Position numbers and translations under genes: made by a program
Shown: positions 12,263-23,886 of the stretch, piece after piece
Layout: every line of letters starts with the position of its first letter
Position numbering within the stretch: the first letter of the stretch is position 1
The notes under the pieces: generated by a model
What the model was told of the DNA's origin: nothing
Seen by the model: only the letters and a program-made list of their open reading frames with translations
The model's database searches: none
Assembly (NCBI RefSeq): GCF_028640845.1
Contig: NC_080541.1
Span: 179,034,502-179,098,501, forward strand
From: Ahaetulla prasina
Lineage: Eukaryota > Chordata > Lepidosauria > Squamata > Colubridae
Direction: 5' to 3'
DNA length: 64,000 nucleotides

Positions 12263-12904
12263 TAAAATTGGCTTGGAAGGAGGGTCAAGTAAGCATGCTT
12301 TGTTTTCCCTTCTCCTGACCTGGGGGAGAATACAGAAGAAGTGAACAATTCAATAGGAATACTTAACTTGGAGGGGGTTACTTATGCTGTATACTAGCTA
12401 TTTCAATAGATGGGAAATTCTCTTTCAAGGCAATTCATTTTTTCAGAACTGACCCCCCCCCATTCCACCATCATCCCAAGAACCACCCCCCAAAAACAAA
12501 ACGGGAATAGTTTGTTTTTATTTTGACTTCCTCTGCTGGAGGAATGGATAATTTGATCTGCCTCTGTAGGTAAAACAGCAAACACAACAAACCACAGCCT
12601 GGTATTTGCATATTGGCTGAATTCCTGCTGATGGGGAGAAGGGGTCTTTTTCCTGTCAACTACTTCAGAAGATAGCTCCTACTGACTTACTGTTAGGCAG
12701 CTCTTGTCAATTTCATCTCTACTCATTTACCTTGGCTACATTAGCTCACCCAAGGAGCTGTGAGGACCGAAAGACAGCATAGGTCCCCATCCAAATTAGG
12801 CCAGTGAGTGTCTTTTATATCAGAATCCAAAGTGATGGGAGAAGGAAACTTGGTTATCTGGAAGTCTCTTGATAAAGCTAGAAGAAAAACAGAGAGCCAA
12901 TTTG

Positions 12905-13100
12905 GGGTAGTAGTTAAGGTATCAGGCTAAAAACCAGGAGACAGTGAGTTCTAGTCCTGCCTTAGACACAAAGCGACTCTCAGCCTAGGGAAAAACAGTC
13001 AATGACAAAATACTTCCGAAATCTTGCCAAGAAAATTGCAAGGACTAGTCTAAGAAGTTGCCAGAAGTCAACTCTGACATGAAGGCACTGAAAAGGAACT
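12905..13100 (+). mobile_element. tRNA-derived SINE
   Basis: A-box-like TAGTTAAGGTATCAGGCTA and B-box-like GAGTTCTAGTCC are spaced as in a tRNA promoter. They are followed by a body with AAAATACTTCCGAAATCTTGCCAAGAA and an end with GTCAACTCTGACATGAAGGCAC. The same family occurs reversed at 33280-33476 (AAACCAGGAGATTGTGAGTTCTAGTCCTGC on that minus strand). No target duplication was identified. Confidence 0.7.
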
Positions 13101-13260
13101 TTTATAATATTGTTAACACTATTAGCCATTCTGCTACTGGGGAGAAATGGTATACAGATAAAAAAATATGATATAAGATACTCCTGCGCTAACCTCTTTA
13201 TTGTACAATATTTAGCTTAAACAAAGCTTAATCTGTTACAGAAAATTTATATATTTTTTT

Positions 13261-13261
<1 letters not shown>

Positions 13262-13302
<41 letters not shown>

Positions 13303-13312
13303 GAGAGAGAGA
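13262..13312. repeat. (CA)n followed by (GA)n microsatellite
   Basis: About 18 CA units directly abut a run of GA units (GGAGAGAGAGAGAG). This is a simple-sequence tract. Confidence 0.97.
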
Positions 13313-13614
13313 GTTATATATATTCTGGAAATTACATGAACTAGAATTGAAAATGTAGAAAAGCAAGCTTACATGGTTTAAAAACCTCAGTTAAGCCTTG
13401 AATAAAAGCACTGATTATTTTTTTCAGAATTGAACAGATTCTTTTAATTTCCTGAAAGCTAATATATAATAATACAATCTAATAATAATGAGATAATAAA
13501 CTCATTTTGAGGGCATGCAGAATATCAGTTCTATTAATATCAAATTTTAATCATTTTCTGAAGGGGTGCCTTCTCTAAAGTATTTCTTCTAAGAAAAAAA
13601 ATGTTTTTTAATTT

Positions 13615-13760
13615 TGATTTTTTTTTTTTTTTATTTATGAAATTTATTTACTGCTCATCTCGTATCCAATGATTCTGGGTGGCTTGCAACATAAAAACAA
13701 ACAACCTTAAAATCATCAGTTGTAAAAAAAAAACACCAGATAAAAACATTAACAGATAAA
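13615..13760. repeat. Possible old LINE/SINE 3' end
   Basis: A poly-T run, then TTTATTTACTGCTCATCTCG and GATTCTGGGTGGCTTGCAACATAAAAACA. This resembles the reversed 3' end of L2-type elements (gccgccc ... gggcggtgtacaa pattern) but is strongly decayed, so the family cannot be fixed. Confidence 0.3.
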
Positions 13761-16700
13761 ACCATCAACACCATGATGGCAAAGGAAGGAGTCAGACACA
13801 TGGGGGATTCAAGTTTTAATTAGTCAACCACTCCAGTATGAAACTCCCCCATTGGGTACCCAAGTCACCTGGCAGAGCCAAGTCTTAAGGCAATTACAGA
13901 ATTTCAAGAGAGTGGGTGCCAATATTATTGCAAAGGGTAAAAATGTTCTGCTGCTTGTGTAAATTTATAAGATCACTGTCTCAAGGATCAGAAAACACAT
14001 TCCCAGCTATGTTGCGGTCTCTATAGTTCTTTTTTTTCTTTTTCTTTTTCTTTCTTTTTTTCTTTTTTTTCTTTTTTCTTTTTCAGGTATAATTAGAGAG
14101 GAAGACAGCTGGAGGTTGGAGCTTCACTTTTCAGCCTTCTCACCTGATAAAGCTTTAAATTGCATAGGTGATATTTGGGCAGGCAAGGACAAATGCCAAG
14201 AAAAGCAACTGAGAATGTGATGATAGTTTTGATTTGAGACTACAGGGGTAAAGTCATCCATTTTATAATTTTAACAACTGTTTCTAAACCTTTGCATTTA
14301 TGAGCAACCATTCTGGTGAATCTGAAATGTTTCAGCAATTCCTAGGAGCTGAATTTCTACTGATGCAAGAATGGGTAAGGCAAAGGATCTGCCCAATGTG
14401 TGGGATGCATGGAGCAAGTAGCCAATAGGTTTCATACATAAGGGCTGCCACATTATTTTCTGTTCTTGTTTCTCTGTAATCTTTATGCTACATACTAGAA
14501 GTTTCAATCACAAACATCTGCTACATCAGTCACTAAACTGGTGCAGATTGTCAGGAACAATCTGACGTTATTGCATCATTGCTGTTAAAGTAGGTACTGT
14601 AATTTCAAATGCTCTTCCAATCACCTTAATCATGGAAGAAAGAATTGGGAACCTGAGTCTAGCAGGAGATGCAGATAAATTTCTCATTGAAATTATTTTG
14701 TGTTTTATTTTCTTATAGCTTCTGATTCTCTTTGTTCTTGCAAGCCTTGCTGAAATGCTATTCTTGCTTGAGAAAATCTTTCCATTCTTGTCATCAGCTG
14801 ACAACTTATCAAGACAAGGACTTGATTGGTTGTACACAACTACTGAAACATCATGCTTTTCCAAATTGGAAAGCAATAAGTACATTAATAATAATATAAT
14901 AATAAAATATAATATAATAAAATATATATATAATATTATATAAAATATAATATAATAGTTACACACACACCCCAAATAATGGTGGATAAGCCATTCTGTT
15001 ATTTTTTTTACAAATGGCAATACAAATGGTATTTTTTTTTACAAATTTTGAGAGGTTCACTAGCTAGAATCCTGTGAGCAATGGGCAGTCTTGTGATACC
15101 TAAAAATTATTTTCTGTTGCTGTCCAGAAGGGAAGATAAGCTACGGAGAGATCAAGGAAAGAACCATAACTTTATTGTGTTTAAATCTTACAGCCTATCT
15201 GCCTTGCATATATAGGCTCAATTCACACTGTATGCTCAATCAAAACCAAGCAAAACATGTAATCATTCAGCATGATGTGAGAAGGCAGGCCTAACATTTC
15301 TAGTTCCTCATAATATAGTTAATTCTCATCAGCTATAAGAGTTTGCTTTAAATCAACCAGTTAGTTTTCAAAATATCACATGTGGTTTTGTATTGTAACT
15401 TATGATTTAACATGAGTCATTTTTTGAAATGCATTTTTGTTGTATGCATACATCTCCTCCCTCAGAAGAGAAATATCATAGTCTGATATTTCAGACTTTG
15501 CCAAGGAAATTCAGCCAAGATCTTTTTAATATGTACTTCCAAAACCTATGGATCTGAAGAATCAAGACCATCCCAAGTTTCAGACGGCAAATGTAATGAA
15601 GGAAGCACAAGCATCCAATCTCTCATGAAGTGTTAAATTGACAGAGTTAGGAATACAACATCTGCCAAATATTCAATAGAGACTATTGGAGAGAGACAGG
15701 AGAGGAAGCATGGTTGAGGAGAACCCGGAGGACAGGAAGAAAGTAAAGGAAACTAATATAGAGCAAGGAAAAATGAGGGGTTCAAAAAACAATGTTACTT
15801 GATCTCATCCAATCAATATTCATTACCCCATGATTTATTTATTTTTAAAGGCATCTGAGCCAGAAAATATCCTCGGGGTTGGGGGGGGGTGAATCCTGGG
15901 GAGAGCTTGGAAATAGATAAGGCCCTCGACCAGGACCCACAGAAAAAGTATGAGGAAAACTGTAGTTGAAGGAGTACTAGCAGTCCCAAGTTTCAGTCGG
16001 GACTTCCAAGGCAGCCCCAAGCCTTTGAGAGTGACAGAGACAAAAGAGACCAAATTACAATAGTGCCAGACCACAGGAGAAGGCTCCTTTAGAATAATGG
16101 TCTACCTGGGAGTTACTGTTGCTTCTAAGTAAGACAGCAGTCTCAAATGGTAAATGTTTCATCAGTTGGAAATGATTCAGTACTACAAAAAACAGCTATA
16201 TGCTGCTGTGATCAGCTGTAAGAACTTTATTTGCAACTTAGACTTGAGCCCAAGATCTCATGGCTTCTTAGCGTATTATCATTTGCCAGTTTCATGAGCA
16301 GAATAGTGGCTACCCTACACAGTCCCAGTCACAATGGATTTTCACCCATCGCAAATACCTCATAATTGAAGATGACAAGCATGTTAGGGACTATCTGGGC
16401 ATCAATTTTTTTTCTCTTAAAGCACCTAGAAAGTGTGAGGACAGATAAATTATCATTCAGATAACCTGGATTATTGGTGAATATACATATACGATGTAAA
16501 ACGGGATAATCTCACAAAGACTGTTTAATGTATTTATATAATTACATAATGCAACAACATTTCTATTTAATAACCAGTGGAGGAGAAAGATTGAACTGCA
16601 AATTACACATATATGTCAATAGTGATGCAGATCACCATGAATACAAAAGTGATGCAGATCACCATGAATAGAATTTAACTGCCTCATCCAAAATCAGATG

Positions 16701-17860
16701 CAGGGAAATATACATTATTCCAAGGACACACAAATTTCAACCCTTACACATGAAGTCTGCTAAACTAGAGTCCATTCTATGGTAGTTAATACTGGCTAGG
16801 CCAGTACATGGTGATCATGTGTTACCTCAAAGGCACTTTGCTTCTCAGAGATGACACGATTCATATTACTTGAGGAGCAATCGTGACATTCTATCTGCGA
16901 GGCCTCTGGCATATCCAGGAGCCTGAAGGCTTTTGTGCATCTTTTGTAAAACAGCTTTGATGGCATCTTTGTCTGCAGCAAACTGAACCTATGTGAAAAT
17001 GACGATACTGTAAATGTGCGGCAAGATCAGGAGGTAAATGCCACTTCAATGAACAAGGTCCCGACATTTAATGCAATGTGTAGGTGTATTTTGTGATGTC
17101 CATTTTCTCACTACCCTCCTCCCAGTTTTCCTATTGACTCCCCTTTTGAATGACTGCTGCAAGTGCTTCGTCACATTAATTGTTTCATCACTTTCAAAAT
17201 TTTGCACAGCCCGGATATAAAATCAGTTTTGGCAGCAAATGTTCCTTACATGTGGATACTCCAAAACACTTCCAATTGATTTTTTTCAAAATGTATAGTT
17301 AAACTGAACTCTTTTTAATTTTATTATTGATATCCTGCCTTTCATAATGAAAGACATTACAAACATTTTGCAAGCAATATAAACAGGTGGAAATAAAAAT
17401 AGTGTACAATAGTATTTAAAAGCCAAACATCTAGAATCCTTCCCACAGGGCAATTGTTTAGTAAAGCTTGCAGAGGGAGGAAAGAGTCAAACTGAGCAAA
17501 CGTCTGTATTGCTTTTCATCTGCCTCCATTTCTCTCCTTCAGTGTTTATTCTGTCTTGAAACTTAATACAGTCTTATAAAAATGAAAAAGGAAACTGTGG
17601 TCTTGTTTCTCGGAGAAGCTAAAGGAGCAGTTCAACTGAATAGGCTTCTGGGATGGCTGACATCAATCAAGACACCCTTTCTCAGTGTCTTCTCCAAATT
17701 ATTGGATTCCATCTCTTAGCTTTAAGTTCACCAATACATCTTACAAACAAATGCAATAATTAATTATAATCAAATAGCTAGTGCTATACTATCACACATT
17801 CCACTCAAAAAACTCCAACTTGTTTATTTCAGCGAAAGTGAAAGCAGTCTCTGTCTGAAC
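13761..17860. other. No gene seen; simple sequence only
   Basis: Four kb without a supported gene. It contains a polypyrimidine CTTTTT tract (14028-14083), an AT-only stretch of TATAATA units (14886-14958), and a direct repeat of a 24-base unit (AGTGATGCAGATCACCATGAATA) at 16620-16669. Open frames at 14568-15020, 15835-16074 and others lack recognisable domains. Confidence 0.5.
16620..16669. repeat. Tandem duplication of a ~27-base unit
   Basis: AGTGATGCAGATCACCATGAATA appears twice, separated by CAAA. Each unit includes a small inverted repeat (GTGATG ... CATCAC-like around GATC). Confidence 0.85.
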
Positions 17861-18004
17861 GTCTATAGAGATTCTCATCCATCCAGGTCCTGGTTGTCCC
17901 AAAGGTGCTTTTTTAAAAAGGCAACTGGGCTTTCTTCATTTTCCATGAAGACATTTCAACTTCTCCAAGAATTCCAGTTGCCTTTTGAAAAAGCACCTTT
18001 GGGA
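17861..18004. mobile_element. Head-to-head foldback element, copy 1
   Basis: Two inverted arms face outward. The left arm (17896-17953, minus strand) reads GAAATGTCTTCATGG ... CCCAGTTGCC ... AAGCACCTTTGGGAC. The right arm (17965-18004) reads TCCAGTTGCCTTTTG ... AGCACCTTTGGGA. The left arm extends further out (GATTCTCATCCATCCAGGTC). The element lies between CAGTCTCTGTCTGAAC (17845-17860) and CAGTCTTTCTGAAC (18005-18018), which look like a diverged target-site duplication. It belongs to the same family as 49081-49258 and 27401-27489. No coding frame. Confidence 0.7.
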
Positions 18005-18129
18005 CAGTCTTTCTGAACAACAAGCACAAAATTATATATAGAGAAAGCTAATATGTGCATATACCTATATAAAGTTTTGATAAATAATGTCCTTATTTCA
18101 CAATAATAGGCCATATATAATACTGTATG

Positions 18130-18266
18130 CAGTGGTGGGATTCAGCCAGTTCGCACCACTTCGGGAGAACCGGTTGTTAACTTTCTGAGCAGTTTGGCAA
18201 ACTGGTTGTTGAAAGAAATCATTAGGGCAGAGAACCGGTTGTTAAATTGCTTGAATCCCACCACTG
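18130..18266. mobile_element. hAT MITE (CAGTGGTGGGATTCA family) with 8-bp TSD
   Basis: Begins CAGTGGTGGGATTCAGCC and ends GAATCCCACCACTG. It is flanked on both sides by ACTGTATG (18122-18129, 18267-18274). Inside, AACCGGTTGTTAA occurs twice. An exact 8-base duplication and CAG-ending inverted termini are typical of hAT elements. Non-autonomous, no coding capacity. Confidence 0.92.
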
Positions 18267-18783
18267 ACTGTATGCCTCTATAAGGAACTTGTTTATGAAT
18301 TGTAAATAATATCCACTTTACCAGTTACACAGTGGGTTGAAGATATGATGAAAACAACCTTTTAAAATTGTTTAATTTGGGGGTGGGGGTCACTTGTTTT
18401 TCTTTTCAATCATAAAGTCATCTTAAAACAATTTTTTGACGTTGCAAAATGTCCTTTTCTTCTCCTTTAGAAGCAAGGACAGAACTGTATAACTGCCAGC
18501 TATGTCTTTTGTCTGTATGGAAGAATTTTTCCCCCTGGATTTTTTTTAATACCAGTATGTATGTTTCTGTGTTATTTGTTTCTTGCAGTGAGATGATACA
18601 AATTGTTTCAAAGTTCTTTTGTTACTGAAACCTTTTTAAGGATGGACAGCTTGCCAGTCATGCTTAGATGTGAAGACTTTAATGCACCCCATTTTTTCAA
18701 ACTAAAGGAACTAAATTTAGTACCTGGCAGAGAGCACAATGCAGGAAATGAAACAGAGCAAGTATAAAGCAGTATAATCAATC

Positions 18784-18925
18784 AGAATAGAGCTGGAAGC
18801 GACCTTGGAGGTCTTCTAGTCCAGTCCCCTGCTCAAGCAGGAGACCCTATACCATTTTAGACAAGTGACTGTCCAGTCTCTTCTTAAAAACAGTGATGAA
18901 ACACCTACAACTTGTGAAGGCAAGT
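18784..18925 (-). mobile_element. CR1 LINE 3' end fragment
   Basis: On the minus strand it reads TTTTTAAGAAGAGACTGGAC ... GGTATAGGGTCTCCTGC ... GGACTGGACTAGAAGACCTC and GGTCGCTTCCAGCTCTATTC. This matches the 3' end of the CR1 copy at 50905-51457. Only the final ~140 bases remain, as is common for 5'-truncated CR1. Confidence 0.75.
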
Positions 18926-19213
18926 TTATACTCCTAAATGTATTATAAATCTGCATATCTTTTCTTTAAAGCATGTTTCTATATTTATTCAGTCATTCAT
19001 TCATTTCCATATAAGAAGTGCTGTTGAAAGATCTCTGAATCTTTCTTAACTCCAGTCTTTTGTTACTACTTTGGCCAATTATGGAACGAGTTTGCCCCAA
19101 TCTTGATGCTCTCCAGATATATTAAATTACAGGTCCTAACATATCTGATCAACATGCCCAATAATCCTGGGGGAAATGATTTGTAAAAGGCAGAAAACAG
19201 TTTACAGGAAGCA

Positions 19214-19507
19214 ACTGCAGAATAGAATAGAATAGAAAAGAATTTTTATTGGCCAAGTGTGATTGGACACACAAGGAATTTGTCTTGGTGCATATGCTCT
19301 CAGTGTACATAAAAGAAAAGATACGTTCATCAAGGTACAACATTTACAACACAATATATATGGTCAATATATCAATATAAATCATAAGGATTGCCAGCAA
19401 CAAGTTATAGTCATACAGTCATAAGTGAAAAGAGATTGGTGATGGGAACTATGAGACAATTAATAGTAGTGCAGATTCAGTAAATAGTTTGACAGTGTTG
19501 ATGGAGT
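19214..19507 (-). mobile_element. CR1/L3-type snake LINE 3' end with AATAG microsatellite, copy 1
   Basis: GAATAGAATAGAATAG at the left end is the 3' tail. It is followed by TTTTTATTGGCCAAGTGTGA, CACACAAGGAATTTGTCTTG and GCATATGCTCTCAGTGTACA. It is nearly identical over ~290 bases to 22157-22440, then diverges at about 19507, so only the 3' UTR was inserted. Families of this kind are known in snakes for seeding ATAG/AATAG-type microsatellites. Confidence 0.88.
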
Positions 19508-20573
19508 TGATCAGTGTTGATGGATATGATTTTGAGTAGGTTATAAATATCAAGTATTCTCTTATTCATTAAAAAAAGAACCTCAGGAAATCTTGAACTG
19601 ATCAGAAAGTTTTCCAACGAAGTTAAAAGCAAAATCAGAGGAAGATAGGGAGGGTGAATGAAGATTTGGGGATGCCAGCATTTGTGAAATAAAATGCAAA
19701 AGCTTAGCAACATTCCTCTCAATAAAGAACAAGGGAAAATGCAGCCAGTAATTTAAAAAAATAGAATATTGATAAGAATTGCATAGATTTAGAGCACAGC
19801 CCAGTCAAAAATCCAAAAGGGTAGGACTGTCTCAGGAATGTACTGATGCTTGTTCTGAGAATTCATTGAAAACGTAAACATGGTATGAGGAAATAAGAAA
19901 ATGAGAAGTATAATGGCTGTATTTCGGGGGGCGGGAAAGGGCATTACACGACTTTTTAGGCCGATCCCTTTAACTTCATGCTAATGAAGTTAATGAAATG
20001 AAATGCTGATTTGTACTTCAAGCGTTTAGGAGTAGTCTGTCATTAATCATTACTAATAGTAAAAAATAGATTTGCTTATATGCTGAAGTGTTATGTTTTT
20101 CAGGTGGCACTAAAAGTGTGAACCTTCCACCAGCTTGGAGAATCTGGTCAGTTAGGAAAGCAGTCTTGATGCTTAGAAAAACAGGCTGAAATCATTAAAA
20201 TGAAATGCAACCATATATGTAAGTGCATGTATATAATGGAGAATAAGTGATGATTTCACAATATTGTTAGAACCAATGTGTTTTTTCAACACAACAGCAA
20301 TAATATGGGATGAGTGGTGAGAACATTTGATGACAACTTGCAAGTCATATCCTGGCAAGCAGAAAAGGCAGATGCTTATATGGTGGTTTTGATATTGTAA
20401 ATTTAGCTTCAAGTTAAAAGACTAGGTTGAATATATCATAACCCAGTAATTCTTAATGTATTTCTCCCATACTGCTGCTGAAATTCTTCTTATCTTTCAA
20501 ATTCTTCTTATCTTCAAATTCTTCTTCCATCTTCCATGTTAAGCTATTTTACTTTCTGCTAAAAATATACTTG
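19508..20573. other. No gene seen
   Basis: No supported coding frame. The only notable structure is a small inverted repeat, TTAACTTCAT-gctaATGAAGTTAA, near 19971-19992. TSD-like AAAAATATACTTG (20561-20573) marks the BovB insertion site. Confidence 0.5.
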
Positions 20574-20907
20574 CGAGTCCCTTGGACTGCAAAGTGAACA
20601 AACAAGTCAGTCCTAGAAGAGATCAACCCTGACTGCTTTTTAGAAGGCCAGATCCTGAAGATGAAACTCAAATACTTTGGCCACCTAATGAGAAGGAAGG
20701 ACTCACTGGAGAAGAGCCTAATGCTGGGAAAGACTGAGGGCAAAAGAAGAAGAGGACGACAGAGAATGAGGTGGCTGGATGGAGTCACTGAAGCCGTTGG
20801 CATGAGTCTAAATGGACTCCAGAGGATGGTAGAGGACAGGAAGGCCTGGAGGAATGTTGTCCATGGGGTTGTGATGGGTCAGACACGACTTCGCAACTAA
20901 CAACAAC
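20574..20907 (+). mobile_element. BovB (RTE clade) LINE, 5'-truncated, with TSD
   Basis: The open frame at 20661-20900 carries LKYFGHLMRRKDSLEKSLML, then GKRRRGRQRMRWLDGVTEA and QTRLRN, the C-terminal end of RTE/BovB ORF2. The element ends in AACAACAACA. It is flanked by AAAAATATACTTG (20561-20573) and AAAAATGTACTTG (20908-20920), a 13-base target duplication with one mismatch. The 5' end lies in the RT C-terminal region, so it is dead on arrival. BovB is the family shared between squamates and ruminants by horizontal transfer. Confidence 0.9.
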
Positions 20908-22156
20908 AAAAATGTACTTGATTTCTTTTAAGTACAGATGGGGATTTTTACTTTGTGGGGCTTTGGAGCGAGGAGGCTTTGGAGCTAAAAAGAAGAGTCC
21001 CACTCTCATTTTAAAAAAAGGAGCAGAAAAACAATTTTGGGAATATACAGTATGTAGCATTTCGATTGTGCTTTTTACACACCATGTTCTTCAGGGAGAC
21101 CATGAGTATCCTAAATTTAATGGAACTTGTATCTCCCAGATAGTCTACAAATGAGATTGGTTTTGTTAAGACGACCCATACGACATTATTTCAGATGATT
21201 ATGTTTCCACAGGGCCATCTTTCTACCTGTGCAGCCACTTTCTGACACAAAGTTCTGTTGCCCTGGAGCTGAGTCTCCATGGTTACGTTTGCTTTTCAGA
21301 CACTCAATGGAAAATTCTGGTGTGGAGAGACTCATGCTGAAATACTGATTCCATCTAAGTGTCTGCAACACAGAGTGAATTTTAATGCTATTTTACTTGC
21401 CTATTGGCTAAAAATATATGTCAGTTCTCTTACTAAACTTTAATAAGGATCTTAAAATAATTCCTCTTGTCACATTTCTATGAATTGACTACAATTAAGC
21501 CCAACTGAGTATTTTAAGAAATATCCAGCTAAAACAATCATTCATCCGATTAGTAACGTGCAATGATTCCTAAAGAAATGGGGGTGGGGGGGGGAGGACC
21601 AGAAACAGGAAGCGCTTTGTAGTAATTCAGAAAGCAAGAGAGAGAAAATTAGTGAGTCACAGCACAATAATATTGCAATACATAGAACAGAAACAACTGG
21701 GGTCTACCAACAAATAAGTATTGCAAGTTGTGGTTCTGGCTGCCAGCTTGGACCAGTTTCAAAAAAGGATTAATTTTTGGAAGTCATGGGGATCAATAGC
21801 TATTAGCCTTGATTGCTCTGGGATTGCTCTGTAAGGCCGTCTGCTGAGATACTACTTGTGCTTCCTTGTGCAGTTGGTTGCTCACTGTAGGAACAGATTG
21901 GTGGACTAGATGGGACAGAGATCCGGTCCAGAAGGGCATCACTTATGTGCTTATGTTTTTAATGAATCAGAAAATGCTTTCATTCACAGTGTATTCTGCT
22001 CCACTTTAATCTATCCTCGTTAACCTAGTTTTCATTCTCATCCACCATCCCATTCCTGTATTCTGTGGCCAAATTTTCACTTTTCCTTGGAACCTGTGGG
22101 GGGTGGGGGCGGAGAGAGGCGGTATAAAAAAGGTTTTGTACTTCTTTGAACTCTGA
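20908..22156. other. No gene seen
   Basis: Low-information intergenic DNA with a G-rich run (21575-21600). Short open frames have no recognisable domains. Confidence 0.5.
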
Positions 22157-23416
22157 ATAGAATAGAATAGAATAGAATTTTTATTGGCCAAGTGTGATTG
22201 GACACACAAGGAATTTGTCTTGGTGCATATGCTCTCAGTGTACATAAAAGAAAAGATATGTTCATCAAGGTACAACATTTACAACACAATTGATGGTCAA
22301 TATATCAATATAAATCATAAGGATTGCCAGCAACAAGTTATAGTCATACAGTCATAAGTGGAAAGAGATTGGTGATGGGAACTATGAGAAGATTAATAGT
22401 AGTGCAGATTCAGTAAATAGTTTGACAGTGTTGATGGAATTATTTGTTTAGCAGAGTGATGGCCTTCGGGAAAAAACTGTTCTTGTGTCTAGTTGTTCTG
22501 GTGTGCAGTGCTCTATAGCATCGTTTTGAGGGTAGGAGTTGAAACAGTTTATGTCCAGGATGCGAGGGGTCTGTAAATATTTTCACGGCCCTCTTCTTGA
22601 TTCGTGCAGTATACAGGTCCTCAATGGAAGGCAGGTTGGTAGCAATTATTTTTTCTGCAGTTCTAATTATCCTCTGAAGTCTGTGTTTTTCTTGTTGGGT
22701 TGCAGAACCGAACCAGACAGTTATAGAGGTGCAAATGACAGACTCAATAATTCCTCTGTAGAACTGAATCAGCAGCTCCTTGGGCAGTTTGAGCTTACTG
22801 AGTTGGCGCAGAAAGAACATTCTTTGTTGTCCTTTTTTAATGATGTTTTTGATGTTAGCTGTCCATTTTAGATCTTGCGATATGATAGAACCTAGAAATT
22901 TGAAGGTTTCTACTGTTGATACTGTGTTGTCAAGTATTGTGAGAGGTGGAAGTATGGAAGGGTTTTTCCTAAAGTCTACCACCATTTCTACGGTTTTGAG
23001 TGTGTTCAGTTCCAGATTGTTTTGGTTGCACCACAAGGCTAGTCGTTCGACCTCTCGTCTATATGCGGATTCGTCATTGTCTCGAATGAGACCAATCACT
23101 GTTGTGTCATCTGCGAACTTCAGTAGCTTAACAGATGGATCATTGGAGATGCAGTCATTGGTATACAGAGAGAAGAGAAGTGGGGAGAGCACACAGCCTT
23201 GGGGGGGCCCCTGTGCTAATTGTACAGGTATTTGATGTGATCTTGCTTAGCTTCACCTGCTGCTTCCTGTTTGTTAGGAAGCTTGTGATCCACTTACAAG
23301 TCTGTTCCGGTACCTGTAGTTGGTTTAGCTTAGTTAGAAGAATATCTGGAATGATGGTATTGAATGCTGAACTAAAGTCTACAAAAAGGACCCTTGCATG
23401 GAGGTTCCCTCCAGTA
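22157..23416 (-). mobile_element. CR1/L3-type snake LINE with RT, copy 2
   Basis: The longest of the three copies. The 3' end (left) carries (AATAG)n then the shared 3' UTR (22175-22440). Coding sequence continues to about 23416, where homology to an RT begins (LVDFSSAFNTI-like region). It is 5'-truncated within the RT domain. Orientation is minus, as in the other copies. Confidence 0.88.
22440..23416 (-). pseudogene. LINE reverse transcriptase C-terminal half (CR1/L3-type)
   Basis: The open frame at 22440-23192 begins in the RT core: LSPLLFSLYTNDC, then LLKFADDTTVIGL with the catalytic FADD, and KFLGSIISQDLKW. It ends with the thumb/C-terminal tail (LQRIIRTAEKII, HPGHKLFQLLPSKRCYRAL). Upstream the QGC motif is split by one extra C in a run at 23203-23210, which breaks the frame. 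The rest continues in another frame to 23416. Reverse transcription by target priming is the family role. This copy lacks the endonuclease and most of the fingers. Confidence 0.85.
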
Positions 23417-23523
23417 TGCTGATGCCTCTCACTTGCAAAAATTATGTTATTTTAGTTGCATAAAGTATCAGCAAACATACTCAAACGTTGGGAATCAAAG
23501 GAATTAATCAGGGAGAGAAAGGG

Positions 23524-23560
23524 GGCAGGGAAGGAGAGAAAGAGAGAGAGAGAGAGATGA
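23524..23560. repeat. (GA)n simple repeat
   Basis: GAGAGAAAGGG followed by AGAGAGAGAGAGAGAG, a purine-only tract. Confidence 0.9.
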
Positions 23561-23743
23561 AAGTTGGGAATTATTTCCAAACATTTCTGTAGGTGCCTTA
23601 TTTTTTTTTTTCAAGCCCATTGGTTTTCTTAATGGCATAACTGGCTACTGAACAAAAATAGGTTTATGTGTTGTTTACGTTGTTTTATTTCTTTGATTTT
23701 CATTGTCATAACAGATTCTATTATAACAGAATGTGGCTTAGGC

Positions 23744-23878
23744 CAGGGATCTCCAACCTTGGCAACTTTAAGACTTGTGGACTTCAGTTCCCAGAATCCC
23801 TCAGCCAACAAAGCTGGTTGAGGAATTCTGGGAGCTGAAGTCCACAAGTCTTAAAGTTGCCAAGGTTGGAGACCCCTG
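23744..23878. mobile_element. Palindromic hAT MITE (CAGGGRTCTCCAACC family), perfect 8-bp TSD
   Basis: The whole element folds on itself. CAGGGATCTCCAACCTTGGC ... GGACTTCAGTTCCCAGAAT on the left is complementary to ATTCTGGGAGCTGAAGTCC ... GCCAAGGTTGGAGACCCCTG on the right. GCTTAGGC flanks both ends (23736-23743 and 23879-23886). This is a classic non-autonomous hAT with an 8-base target duplication. A half copy is at 53930-53998. Confidence 0.95.
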
Positions 23879-23886
23879 GCTTAGGC

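Noticed and set aside
16620..16669. Two repeat units considered as the start of a CRISPR-like array
   Set aside because: Only two units with a 4-base spacer in a vertebrate genome; a plain tandem duplication.
23744..23878. The near-perfect hairpin considered as a microRNA precursor
   Set aside because: Exact 8-base target duplications and a second truncated copy identify it as a hAT MITE. A derived small RNA is not excluded, but there is no evidence for it.
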